Shown one piece after another: positions 24,136 to 34,729 of a stretch of DNA of 64,000 nucleotides. Position numbers and translations under genes: made by a program. Source of the stretch: Cryptomeria japonica (lineage: Eukaryota > Streptophyta > Pinopsida > Cupressales > Cupressaceae); contig NC_081412.1 in NCBI RefSeq assembly GCF_030272615.1, positions 692,176,083-692,240,082 of the forward strand, in the 5' to 3' direction. The notes beneath the pieces are model-generated. The model saw nothing but the letters and a program-made list of their open reading frames with translations, was not told where the DNA came from and did no database searches. Position 1 is the first letter of the stretch, and each line of letters starts with the position of its first letter.

Positions 24136-25391
24136 TGTAGTGTCGTAAAATTCTGACACTTGCAATTTTGACTGCATTTGGGTCTTCACAATGGCGGTGC
24201 AATGTTGAACCTGAATGGAGACCCCGAAACCTATTTACGACATCAAAAACTGCATCTTTCTTCCCCTTGGCCTGATCCTCCTTGCACCCTACCGTCCCGG
24301 GAGGTGGGACCATGGAGCCCAACGCCTTTATCCCTCAAGACCATGGTGCCTAGTGCCCTGGTCCCTCAGGGCCATGGTGCCCAGCGCCCTGGTCCCTGGC
24401 CCTATTTTGGGCCCGGTCTCTTGTTGGGCATCGGGTCTTCAAGTTTGCAATTTGGAAAATAATGCTCCTAGGTTGGCCTAAGGTTGGAAAAATAAGTCTC
24501 CTAACCCTAATTGACAAGTATATAAACTACATTTCCCCTCCCAAAAAGGAGGAGAAGGAAAAAACATATGTGTGCAAGAGCAGAAACGATAGGCAAACAT
24601 TCAAACATTCAAACATTCAAGCATTCCTTCAAGCAATTGAGCATTCTAGGTCTCCATTCAAGGCTAGGTGTTGCATTCAAGACAAGGATTCAAATATTGA
24701 AGAGGAGATCACCTATAACATACAACATACAGCATCATTACACCTTCGCATGTAAGAATACAAACATTCTTACAACAAGGTATCAATACTTGATTACATT
24801 ACAAACATTTACATATACAACATTCTCATTTCTTGGTTAATTCCAAAATTGGGGTTTGACCTGAAGGCAAACCCCTAATCCCTAACCCCCCAATCCTCCT
24901 CTCTTTTTTGTGTGTAGGTTGTAGGTACACGGCTGTAATTGAAGATCTGGAATCCTTGTGCAGAGACGAACAGATCCCCCTTCGTTTCACGGATTTTTCG
25001 GAGGACCGTGTGCACTCCGGGTGCCATCGTCTAGTCAACTTTCACTCAAACTTGTAGGACAACATTGTCTCGACATTTTATTGCTAAGTTCAAGTCCATA
25101 GCTTCATCCCGTGTCCCTATCTCCGTCTACAAGCGAATTTTTCTTAAATTTACATACATTCCTAGTTCAATCCTTCTACCTACATTTTTTACAAAAGAGG
25201 GTATCCTTGATGTCTCAACCCTTGAAACTCATTTAGAATTTAATCTTTCATTGTGTGGGATTGGATCTTGTGAGTTTCAACCCCTCTTTTGAATGTAAAG
25301 TCTCTCCTAAGTGAAAAACGTCAATCCTAGTGACCTCCTTTCTCTCTCCTTGGAGTGGGGGAACACCTAGGGTTCGATTTTCCGCTTTACA
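24136..25391 (+). repeat. N1 right (3') LTR, 1,256 bp
   Basis: It starts TGTAGTGTCG and ends GCTTTACA, followed by ACTTG. It is colinear with the left LTR. Of the 39-base length difference, 31 bases come from one missing minisatellite unit. Confidence 0.95.
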
Positions 25392-25396
25392 ACTTG
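25392..25396 (+). repeat. N1 target-site duplication, right
   Basis: ACTTG follows the CA that closes the right LTR and matches 17355-17359. After it, the RT of E1 continues. Confidence 0.95.
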
Positions 25397-26149
25397 ATTA
25401 TATCCTGAGAAACCATCCATCATGGATAAAAGATCACATCCTGTCACTCTTTGTAGCATGGCTTCCATATTTGGGGATGAGTAGTTATCTTTCAAGGAAG
25501 CAACATTTAGATTCCTAAAATCTACACACAATCTGATGTCTCCATTCTTCTTCCTCACTGGGACCAAATTGGAGACCCATGAAGAATGCCTTATTGGTTT
25601 GATGATCCCCCCTTCTCTCAATTTTGTCAACTCTTGTTGCATTTTACTTTCTAACAAGGGATTGATAGGCCTCTGTTTCTGGCTGAAAGGCTTAGCATCT
25701 GGAAGTAAAGGAACTTCATGCTGAAAAAGATCTTGTCTATACGCCTTTAGGTCTTCATAAGACCAAGCAAAGACATGCTTATACCTTTTCAATAAATTAA
25801 TAAGGTTAGTCCTGACATGAGGGGGTAGTTTCTTTCCAATATATACCAACTTAGGGGATGATTTTGTCCCCAGGTTTACCTCCTCTAACTCTTCCAACGT
25901 GGTGGTAGACTGCTGATATAAATGACTATCATTATAACTAAACATGCTCTCCAGCTCCACCAACCCTTTAGGTATTTCATTGGTTTCCAACTGGACCACA
26001 TCATTTCCAAACATTGTCTCTCTGTTGTCTACCACTTCCACCAATGCATTACAATCAATCTTTTGTCCATCATAATCATCAACACATTGGATAAACTTAA
26101 GAATGTCTTCATCATCAGCAAAAACTTGCCAATTGTACACATTGTTAGG
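25397..26149 (-). pseudogene. pol: E1 linker and RT N-terminal half
   Basis: Read leftward, an acidic linker is followed by HVFAWSYEDLKAY, PFSQKQRPINP, LTKLREGGIIKP, WVSNLVPVRKKNGDIRLCVDFRNLN and MMDGFSGYNQV. These are RT domains 1 to 3 of Ty3/gypsy, including the VDFRNLN block. The frame is open throughout and continuous with the RNase H domain upstream, so the E1 polyprotein was still intact here. It breaks at the N1 insertion and resumes at 17354. Confidence 0.92.
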
Positions 26150-26590
26150 AATAGCAGGCCTAGATTTTATTTCCACAGTGGAGATACCGATTAGGGTTGC
26201 ATCATTATTTTTCAAATCAACATTAGCTAGGAAGTTTGCCATAATATTCTTTGCTCGCTCTATCCAATTAATAGAAAATGCATCAAAATGCTCAATAACA
26301 TCCCAAGCAGCATGCTTATATTGCTTTAATCTATCATTCTTGGATACATATTTAGATCTCACCTGACAAACAACCAATTCTGAATCCCCCATTACTTTCA
26401 ACAATTGGATTCCATGCCTTTTTGCAACCTCAAGTCCTAGTAGTAGGGCTTCATACTCTGCAGTATTATTTGTGCACTGTAATGCCAATAAAAATGAGTA
26501 TTTAAAAGTTATACCTGACAGGGACACAAAAAGAACCCCTGCTCCAGATCCTTCTTTGGAGCAAGCTCCATCAAAATACATCTGCCACAA
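26150..26590 (-). pseudogene. E1 RNase H domain located upstream of RT
   Basis: The motifs are the same as in E2: YFDGACSKEGSGAGV, NTAEYEALLLGLEVAKRHG and GDSELVVCQV, holding Asp, Glu and Asp. The fourth position reads ANFLAN (Asn at 26234-26236) where Asp is usual. It lies in the same open frame as the RT that follows, which shows the unusual order protease, RNase H, RT directly. A TAG upstream at about 26600 (CAG in origin) separates it from the protease. Confidence 0.9.
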
Positions 26591-27170
26591 CCCATACTGC
26601 TATGCTTGTAGCTCAACCATAATAGGGTCAGTATTCTTCAATTGAGGTGAAATTGGTTGAAGTCTAAAGTTATCTAAATCTACATCGATCATACAATTAA
26701 GCATACTAGGGTCTACATTTTCAATTACCCTAGGAGCTCATGGCTCTCTGTATAATTTGACCTGATTTCCGCTAATAGGAATGGTAGCATAAGATAAGTC
26801 TAGTTGAACATTTCCCCCTACTATTGCTGCCCACTACTTGGAAAGTAACATGCCATAGTGGGGTTTAGTGTCAGTAACAATAACATCCATTTTGTAAGTG
26901 GCTTCAGGGAATGCTGCTATTTTTACTTCTACATCTTTCATTATACCTATCACAGGCACTTCTTAGTTATCCATGGCATAGCATTTCCCATACACAGTGG
27001 TTACTGATAACCCTAATTCTTTCATAACACCATAGGGCATTACTTAGCACCGGCTCCTGAATCTATCATGCAGTTTTTAATCAGCCGGTTATTGACTAAC
27101 AAGGTAACATAGAAGGGATCTACCTAAGAAGGCTCCTGAGTGATAGTGGTTCCAACATAAACCTCTGGGG
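26591..27170 (-). pseudogene. pro: E1 aspartic protease
   Basis: The active-site triplet DSG (27055-27063) lies within CMIDSGAG, so the catalytic Asp is kept. Downstream, KPHYGMLLSK and the KLYREP segment match E2. At least five in-frame stops interrupt it, most explicable as CAG or TGG changed by C-to-T events. It would mature Gag-Pol. Confidence 0.82.
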
Positions 27171-29949
27171 TTTGGAACTCTTGATCCTTTCCAACTTTAG
27201 CTAAACCAGTAGGTAATACTGTGTCACTATCATATATACTAGAGAATAAAGACAAAGCTGCATCCTTATGTTCTTTAATTTTTAGCAATTCTACTAATGG
27301 AACAGTAACCTTCATTTGAGTTAAAGCTTGGGCCATATCAAATGTAGAACTATTGCATTTTTTAGTATTAACCCTAACTTTTTCTATTTTGAATTGACTT
27401 GTGCTTTTCACTGTCTCTGCTCCTTGTACATCGCCAACATTTTTATCATCTTTGCCTTTATGTACATCCTTAACTTGTTCCCCCTTTTCTTGACCGACCT
27501 TAGGAATAGTAGTAGCACTACTTGATGCCCCCCTTTTTGTAACTTCCTTTACAAACATAGAACCCAACTCACCCTGATCAGTGTCTCTCTTAGTGCTTCT
27601 CAGATTATAGTTATGTTTTGCTTTGGCAATTGCAGCCTTAGTGAGATTTCTAACTTCTTCCTCACTAGGCCTCCTAAGATGAACCTCTTCATCTTCAATT
27701 GTCACCATATTCAATGTAGGATGCCAACCTAAGGCTAACTGTCCTTGCACTAGCTTTTCACTATCTAGCACATCATTGTATTCACTTTGCATGGATTCCT
27801 CATCACTTCCTACAATTGTTTCAAACATATTAATGTCAAGCTCTACTTCTGGTCTCATAGATTCTTCAAGAGCTTGAGCCACTACACACTAATGAGGAGA
27901 ATGTGGTCAATCACAAGCAATACACCAAGGAGTATTTTCTATATTGTGAACAGTTTTCCCTTTCAAAGGATCTGGTGTGTCTTGACTTTGGGTAATTTTG
28001 GGCTTCTCAATTTGGGGTTTACCATCCTTCCAATTGGTATTATATGGCATATCATGTAATCTAGGGGGTCTATCTTGCCAGTTATAATGAGGTTTATCAT
28101 TTTTTTTAACCTTGGCAGTCAAATCTTTCATAGTAGTAACCAATTTCTCTATTTTATCATCATCTTTAGCAAATTTATTAGGTTGCTGTTTGGTTTCTTG
28201 CCATAATCTACCATCTGTCCTTCTTCCTAATTTTCCAGATGCTTTTCTGTTACTTTCTACATTTATGGCAATTCTAAAAGCATCTCTCAAGTTATGGGGA
28301 TTTTTATCTCTCAAGATATAGGCCATTTTGGAATTGAATGCATTGTAATATGTATTAAGACACATGTTATCATCTAGCCTCATCACTTGATACAATCTGT
28401 GCATGGCTTTCTAGAATCTGGCATTGAAATTAGTGACCATTTCATTTTCAGATTTTCTAATATTGTTGAACTCATTTAGCATGAAACTCACATTAGTCAT
28501 GTCACCATACTGCTCTTGAAAGCAATTTTTAAAATCTTCCCATGAACCCATGCTATTGACTGGAAGACCTCTGTACCAATCTCTTGCATCATCAACCAGG
28601 GATTGAACAAACAATTTCATAATAACATCTTCATCTACTATCTCATAATCGTTTATTAGATCCCCAAAAAAATTCAGATGTTCCTCAGCACTAATTGCAT
28701 TGTTCCCAGCAAATTTATGGAGTCTGTCTCTTAACTCAGTGGGAACATGATTTGGATATCCCGGGATCCCATTAAAGAACAATTGTCTATATTGTTCTAG
28801 ATTGATTGGTCTTCTTTGAAAAGGGGTAATAGCACTATTATTTCCCATGGTCATTTTATCTTTTGGGATTGGAGATTGAGGTGCTTGGGTGTACTACTTA
28901 TTCATACGTATTTGGCTTACTGAGGCAATATTAGCTTGTACTGTAGGTTGAGTATTAACCTGAGGAAAGGAAATGTGTTGGGAATTAGGCTTGCTAAGAT
29001 CTTCTGATGGGAATGTAATAGGGGGAGCCTTTAAGTAATTAATCTTTCTTTTTACTTCCTGATTCGCTGCTTCTAATTCAGCCTTTTCCAGTTCCATTTG
29101 GAGGTCCTCCTTTTCCTTCCTCATCCTTTCCATCTCTCTCTCATGTGCCAGAATCCTATGAGAGATCTCTTCTGTAGTTTTAGATTCTATTCCATCATCT
29201 ACCCATTTCTATTTTCCTTTATCTAGATTGGCTTTAGGAAACTGGGAATCATTAAATACTTCCCTAGTTGGCTGGGCTACTGACTTACAAGCTTGTTTAG
29301 TTTTGGGGATTAGAATTTCTCTAATCACAGGGCCTTCCTTATCACTTTTTTCTTTCTCTTTAGCAAGTACTTCAAGATCAACTATCTGTCTAAGAAGCCT
29401 ATCTCTTTCCATTAGTTTGGTTTTAACTTCCTTCTCCTTATTTGCCTCCTTTTGGGCTCTTAAGGATATTAAATGATGGACTCTTATATTTAAATCCTCA
29501 ATCTCTTGAGACCCTTTATCCTCATCAGGGAAGTTTTCTTTAGAGTCTGATACATTAACTTGATCTATGTCAATCAAACTAATATTCCCATCAATTGTCC
29601 TAGGAACAGAGTGCCTAATTGCATTTGAACTGGTTCTATCTTTTGCAGAAACACTAACATGAGATAGATCTTGATTTAAAATAGGTGCATCATTAGTATT
29701 TCCAAACAATCCCGAATGGAAACCTAAAATATCATGCTCTGAATCTCTGGAAGATGAATTAGACTTTGCATAAATATGTCAATCAAGCATCTTACCAGTA
29801 CTATTGTTTTTCTGCACCCAAGTAGCATTTGATGGCTCATGCAACATAGATCTCTTCTAGCCTCTCTGTGATTCTTCTGGTAGACCTTCTTGCAAAGTTT
29901 CATGAGGATGTTTCTACATGAATGATCTTGTGTTTTTTGCTCCTTGCAT
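27171..29949 (-). pseudogene. gag: E1 gag and gag-pro linker
   Basis: The start is the ATG at 29947-29949 (MQGAKNTRSFM), matching E2 at 4442. The N-terminal coiled-coil extension is rich in Glu and Lys (about 28900-29500). The capsid part (about 27990-28850) has RDRLHKFAGNNAIS, WYRGLP and FKNCFQEQYGD. The zinc knuckle begins WCIACD at about 27925 and is broken by stops. The linker to about 27171 is acidic and of low complexity. TAG codons at about 28408 and 28895 replace residues that are Gln in E2 or expected to be. Confidence 0.85.
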
Positions 29950-30123
29950 CTCGCTTGTCTTCCTTTTAGAAAAATTTATATCTCACAAGGACTGGTTCAA
30001 AAGTAACAGAGTCACCACCCACAAAACTATGGGAATTATGAAAACAAGCAGTCTTATCCACAAACACACAACAATTTTCTTTACAAGCCTCAACACAGAT
30101 CTGTGTTTATATCTTTATTGTAA
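29950..30123 (-). other. E1 untranslated leader
   Basis: This is the stretch between PBS and gag start, colinear with E2 4211-4441. No gene is seen. Confidence 0.6.
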
Positions 30124-30144
30124 CTCTCCCCAGCAGAGTAGCCA
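30124..30144 (-). promoter_or_regulatory. Primer binding site of E1
   Basis: On the - strand this reads TGGCTACTCTGCTGGGG, four bases after the LTR end ACAACA. Compared with E2 it differs at two positions within the first 12 bases. Its presence to the left of 30149 shows that the LTR to its right, including ORF1, is the 5' LTR. Confidence 0.88.
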
Positions 30145-30148
30145 CTTT

Positions 30149-31087
30149 TGTTGTCTTCAAAATCTGATTCCCTTTAACATCCTTAAAATAATATGATTAA
30201 AGTCGGTGCAGAAGAGACATCAAAGATAAGGAAATTCTCAAGACAACATATGACAAGGTTTGATTGAACCTCCTACACTTCGGACTTACTTAGAGCCTAG
30301 GTGGGTATAACTTTATGAATTGAATTCACACTTTCAAAAAATAAACCCACAGCAAACCAGTCCAGAAAACCAGTGGATCTATTCACCTTGAAATCAACTG
30401 AAAACAAAAAATGGAAACTATACTTAAATTCACCATTTCGATCAACAAAACATGCAATAAACCACTTCAATCAATACCAGTGCCTTATCCAAGGTCACAG
30501 AGTCATCTAAACTCAAATAATACTCATCAAACAAAACATCTTTATATGTCCCATTGGCTTGGTTTCTATTAGTCCTTGTATATGCCTGACACCTACAAGA
30601 ATTTATGCATTCCAAATTAAGCTATGATCATCACAATTCAAAGTCTCTTCCAAAGAGTTTATTGGTATGAGTGATCCCTGCATCTTTAATTTCCCTCCTA
30701 AAGAGAAAAGCTAACGAACACTTCTACTAAAATTGCTTTGCAATTCCATTCAAACAGAACAACCCTAGATTATTCAGAATGAAAATAGTAAACAAATTTG
30801 CAAACACACTTGAAGACAACACAAAGCTTCACTCAAAACCGATGGTCTGTATATTGATATTTAGTTCAAGAAATATTACAACAAATTTTGAGTATTCTCC
30901 ATTAGACTTAGAAAAGCTCAGATAAATTTCTGCAACATTTTCTTACAATTCTTTGTGATCCCCCTTCCTCTAGTCCTGGTATCCATTTATAACAACATGG
31001 ATGCACAAAACTTCGGACTTCTCGAGGAGAGTTTGTTACAATCATTTCTTTCAAAATAAAGAGGTTACAAGATTTTCGCAAAAATAG
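30149..31087 (-). other. E1 5' LTR, non-coding R-U5
   Basis: No gene is seen. The conserved TATA box is at 30986-30991 on the - strand, about 95 bases after the ORF1 stop. From this box, genomic RNA would run through R-U5, PBS and gag. Confidence 0.75.
30986..30991 (-). promoter_or_regulatory. Candidate TATA box, E1 5' LTR
   Basis: TATAAA within TTATAAATGGATACC is the only TATA-type block shared in position by all five LTRs of the family and lies outside ORF1. Confidence 0.6.
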
Positions 31088-34000
31088 TTACAAGCTCTTT
31101 TCGGCCTCTACAGTTTCTTCAACAAGTTGTTCAGTTGCAACCTCTTCTACCTTTTCAGCGGTGCTCTCCAACTGTTGTGGATCATGGGTGGCATATTTAG
31201 TTGTCCACTCACCATACACCTCTTCTGTCAGCCATGAGAAATTAATCACTTTATCCTTGGTCTTAGTCAACCTTTTCCAAGAATATCTCATTTTGTTCAC
31301 TTTTGAATTAAGAAAACCATAATGTGACTTAATTTTCTCTATCTCTTGTATTGTCAAAACAAAGAAAGAAGCATCATCTAGATCAATAATTACCTTAACT
31401 CTCACTGACAATTTAGCTTCTATCTCCTTAAGCCACATTTTTTTGTCCTTTAATTGATCCGGGCTAGCAAAAATTCCTGGGAGTAACTCAAAAACTTGAT
31501 CAGTGTACTCCTTTTTGCACAAATTTACCTTCCTATCAACATTATCCACTTTTGCTGCTAATTGTACTAAGACTTTAGCAACATCAAAAGTGGATTTAAT
31601 GATGGGATTGGCCCTTGCTTCATCACAGGATACACACATAAACTATAAATCTTGCTCCCTAGGCCTCCATTTGTCAAAAATAGGTGTCAAAATGGCCTTG
31701 TCTCTCTTGGGCTCATTCCATATACCCATAATTTTACCTACATTGTTGTAGAGCAATGAGGCATTTATTGTATCTACAAAACTGGAAATTGTAGCTCTTA
31801 CTCTCTCCTCATACTTCTTTGCATATAAGGCCTGAGCCTATTTCAAGTTTTCTAATTCTTGAGGAGTATTTTCAACCATTTGAGAGCTGGAGGGTGCTGG
31901 AGATGGTGGAAACTCAATGATAGGGCTAGTAGGTGGAGGTCTTGCAGGAGAAGAGGAGATCATTAGTGTTGAAGACTCACCTTGATGGTACTGTCCAGTC
32001 AGCTGGCTCTGCAACTTGGCAATGATGCTATCCTTACCTCTTACCTCCTCCTTGGCATTGTTATAGGCCTTCAAAACTGTTTCCAACTTAACTTGGAGGG
32101 CCTCTTTCTCTTTGGCTTCCTTCTTTGCTACTGCAACACTAAATTTTACAGTCTCTAATATAGTGCTAGCAGCTTCCACTGCCCCTGTACTTTGCACTCT
32201 CTTCACCATCATCCCACCAAAGTAACTTGACCCTGGGGTGTCTCTGCTTTTCTTACTCTCATTTATCTTGAGAGACCACATGACGAGTGCAATATTGTCC
32301 TTATTGAAATTAATCCCCTCCATGGGTTTAGTCTCTTTTCTCACTGCATCTAATACCAGGGCATCTGCTATATCCCATTCAGGTAAAATAAGCACTCCAT
32401 CTTGTGCTACCATATCTCTTCCCTACTCAGGTGTGATGCTTTTGAATTCTTCCATCATCTCTTTCTTTATTTCCTCTTCTACCAGGGTTGGATCTTTATT
32501 GGGCTTCTCAACCTTTCTCTTTTCACATCTAGCATTATATTTATCTATGTCTTGTTTCCATATAAACTGCATAAATGCTTCTGATGTGACAAAATTGTTA
32601 TCAGCTAAGAAGGCATTACTTGCCTTCTTTATCTCAGGATCCCACTCCTGGCCTTTGAGTTCAGTGGTAGTGATATCCATTTCAGTAGCAATGGGTTCTT
32701 CTGGCATTCCTTCCTCCACTTCATCATAAGTGTAGGCAATTTCCCATAGACTACCTAACTATAGGAGTTGCTTAGCTGCTGCTTGCTCATTTCCTATATG
32801 GATAGGGGATTGGGATGGGGAATACAAAGGTGTATCTGATTGTACTTCTTTCCCTACCCTTTGCTTCTTTGGGCTTTCTTGGATGTCAATGACATCTTGT
32901 ATCTTCCTCTTTCCTTTGGAGGTAGAGGGCTCCCCTGTTGTAGGCATCAACACACTATAACTAGATTTCTTATGCAATGTATAATCACCAAGAGGGATTG
33001 CTTTGCTGGAAGCTGAGCTACTTAGGATCATTCTTGCCTTCTTAGGGTTGCTCTTGATTACAACTTCCCTCTTCTCCTTCAATGTCTGCATCACATCTTC
33101 AAAGAAAATAATCAAAAACTTTATTTTCTCCTCTAGAGGGAAAAGGCTAGACAATGCGTCATAGCTAGCATCAAACTGATGCACAAAATCCAAGGCTTTC
33201 TTATAAGCCACCCACTTCTCTTTTCTTAGCTCCAGCTCATCTAGATCAAACTCATTTCTGATGAGGTCTTCAGGAAACTGGAATTGATGAGGCCTACTTC
33301 TGCATGCTACCATCTTTCTAAACATACCGTTAAAGAAGTCTTCTGGATCAGCACACCTAGACACTGCAGTGGACAAATGATAAGGCTTGAGGAAATCCTC
33401 AAAGCAATTCCAGCCTCCTTTTGTTATTACAAATTGGTGAGCTATGGTAGCTGCAGGGAAAATAGTCCCTTTACCCCTGCCTGTCAACTCTGCCTCTTGT
33501 AAGCCACCGATTTGTCTAAGGATCTCTACAATTCCCACTTTGAGAGGGACCTGGTAAGGTAGCAAAAATGGGGTGCCTCTGAAACCAAACACTCTGAAAA
33601 CTATGGAGACTGGATACAAGTAAATATCACCCCAATTATGGACATTTTTTATGTTCTCTGTGAATTCTTTTGGTCATATGAATTCCAGAAGAACTTTGGG
33701 GATTCTTGGGTTCTCAAAGAAGAGGAGAGTCCTTATCTTGGATGCAAAATATTTGTCAATCTTCAAAAAACTAGCATTCTCTCTATCCCATGACAACACA
33801 ATACTCCACAATTGTACCAGCATTTTTTCTCCTTCTTTCTCCTTAACAAGGTCCAGTCCACTGGCAAAGTAATCACCACCTTTGAAGAGAAAAAGATGCA
33901 TCAGGAGTGAGTACCATTCGAAAGGCCTATCCACCTTTCCATTCTTGATTCCTATTAACCCTCCATGAATAGCATCAACAATGAAAGAGGCATAATCAAA

Positions 34001-34729
34001 TGTAATTGCAAGAGAAGGATTCAAAATCTGAGCAATCATTAACAGGTAATGATTTGGCATATTTGCTTTAGCATCTTCTCCCAAAACTTGGCAAAGTGCC
34101 CAATACATTCCTTTAGCCCTCAAGGTGAACATACTTAATGAGAAGGGCTCTTGTGTGTTGGGTCCTACAACTGTTAACCCTCGTATCTTCACAAAAAACT
34201 CCTTGAGAGGCCCGTTCCTGAGATGACTCCTCTGTGCACCATAAATTTGGGCTAATGATGTAAAATTTATAGGTTCTAGAAAATTGGTGAACTCATTAAG
34301 CCCAAAAGCTTTCCTGAATTCTTCAGCATTAATCTCAACAAGGGTTTTCCCATTTATATCCCAAATGCTTCTTGTGACTGGATCATAGTTGAGCGCAATT
34401 TGGGTCAATAGATCTATGTCCATAAATACCCTTGGGACTACTAATTTCCCGACATCTAATTCCCAGATACAATTTTGCGGGGCAGGAGAATTTCTCATTC
34501 TGAATGCAACTTTAAAAAACTCCAACCCAGACAATCCAACCTGTGGGTCTCTCAACCAGTTACCCTTGTCATATAGTCCTTCTGCTATCTTTACATGAGG
34601 AGCCTTGGAGACTAATTCTTTTGTCTTTGATGCCTGATTAGTTGACAACGTCAACTGTTCTAAAAAATCATCACAGACACTCCTTTTTGAATAGTTAACT
34701 TTGCCAGAAAATTCTCTTTTAGGAGCCAT
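31088..34729 (-). pseudogene. ORF1 in E1 5' LTR, full length, stops only
   Basis: This is the best ORF1 copy. The ATG at 34729 (MAPKREFSGKVNY) leads to the stop at 31088-31090, 1,214 codons with no net frameshift. About five in-frame stops interrupt it (near 33672, 32756, 32425, 31840 and 31645). The 3' LTR has sense codons at each of these sites: AGA, CAG, CAG, CAG and GAG. The parts are an N-terminal region (WELDVGKLVVP, LTQIALNYDP, GMYWALCQ, MLHLFLFKGG-type blocks), a basic patch KGKRK...SPKKQRVGK at about 32870-32930, a coiled coil at about 32000-32150, a Pro-rich stretch, and a helical C-terminus ending near EEVATEQLVEE. No signal peptide or membrane segment is evident. The function is not recognised. 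Confidence 0.88.

Larger units (their letters stand above)
17360..25391 (+). mobile_element. N1: gag-protease-only LTR element
   Basis: This is a complete 8,032-base element with LTRs at 17360-18654 and 24136-25391, a PBS-like site at 18658, a polypurine tract at 24119-24135 and 5-base target duplications (ACTTG). The interior encodes only a Gag plus a protease-like domain and a proline-rich tail. No RT, RNase H or integrase motif is visible on either strand, so it must have moved with enzymes from another element. The gag style (CxFHxxxGHxTxxC knuckle) points to Ty3/gypsy. Confidence 0.92.
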
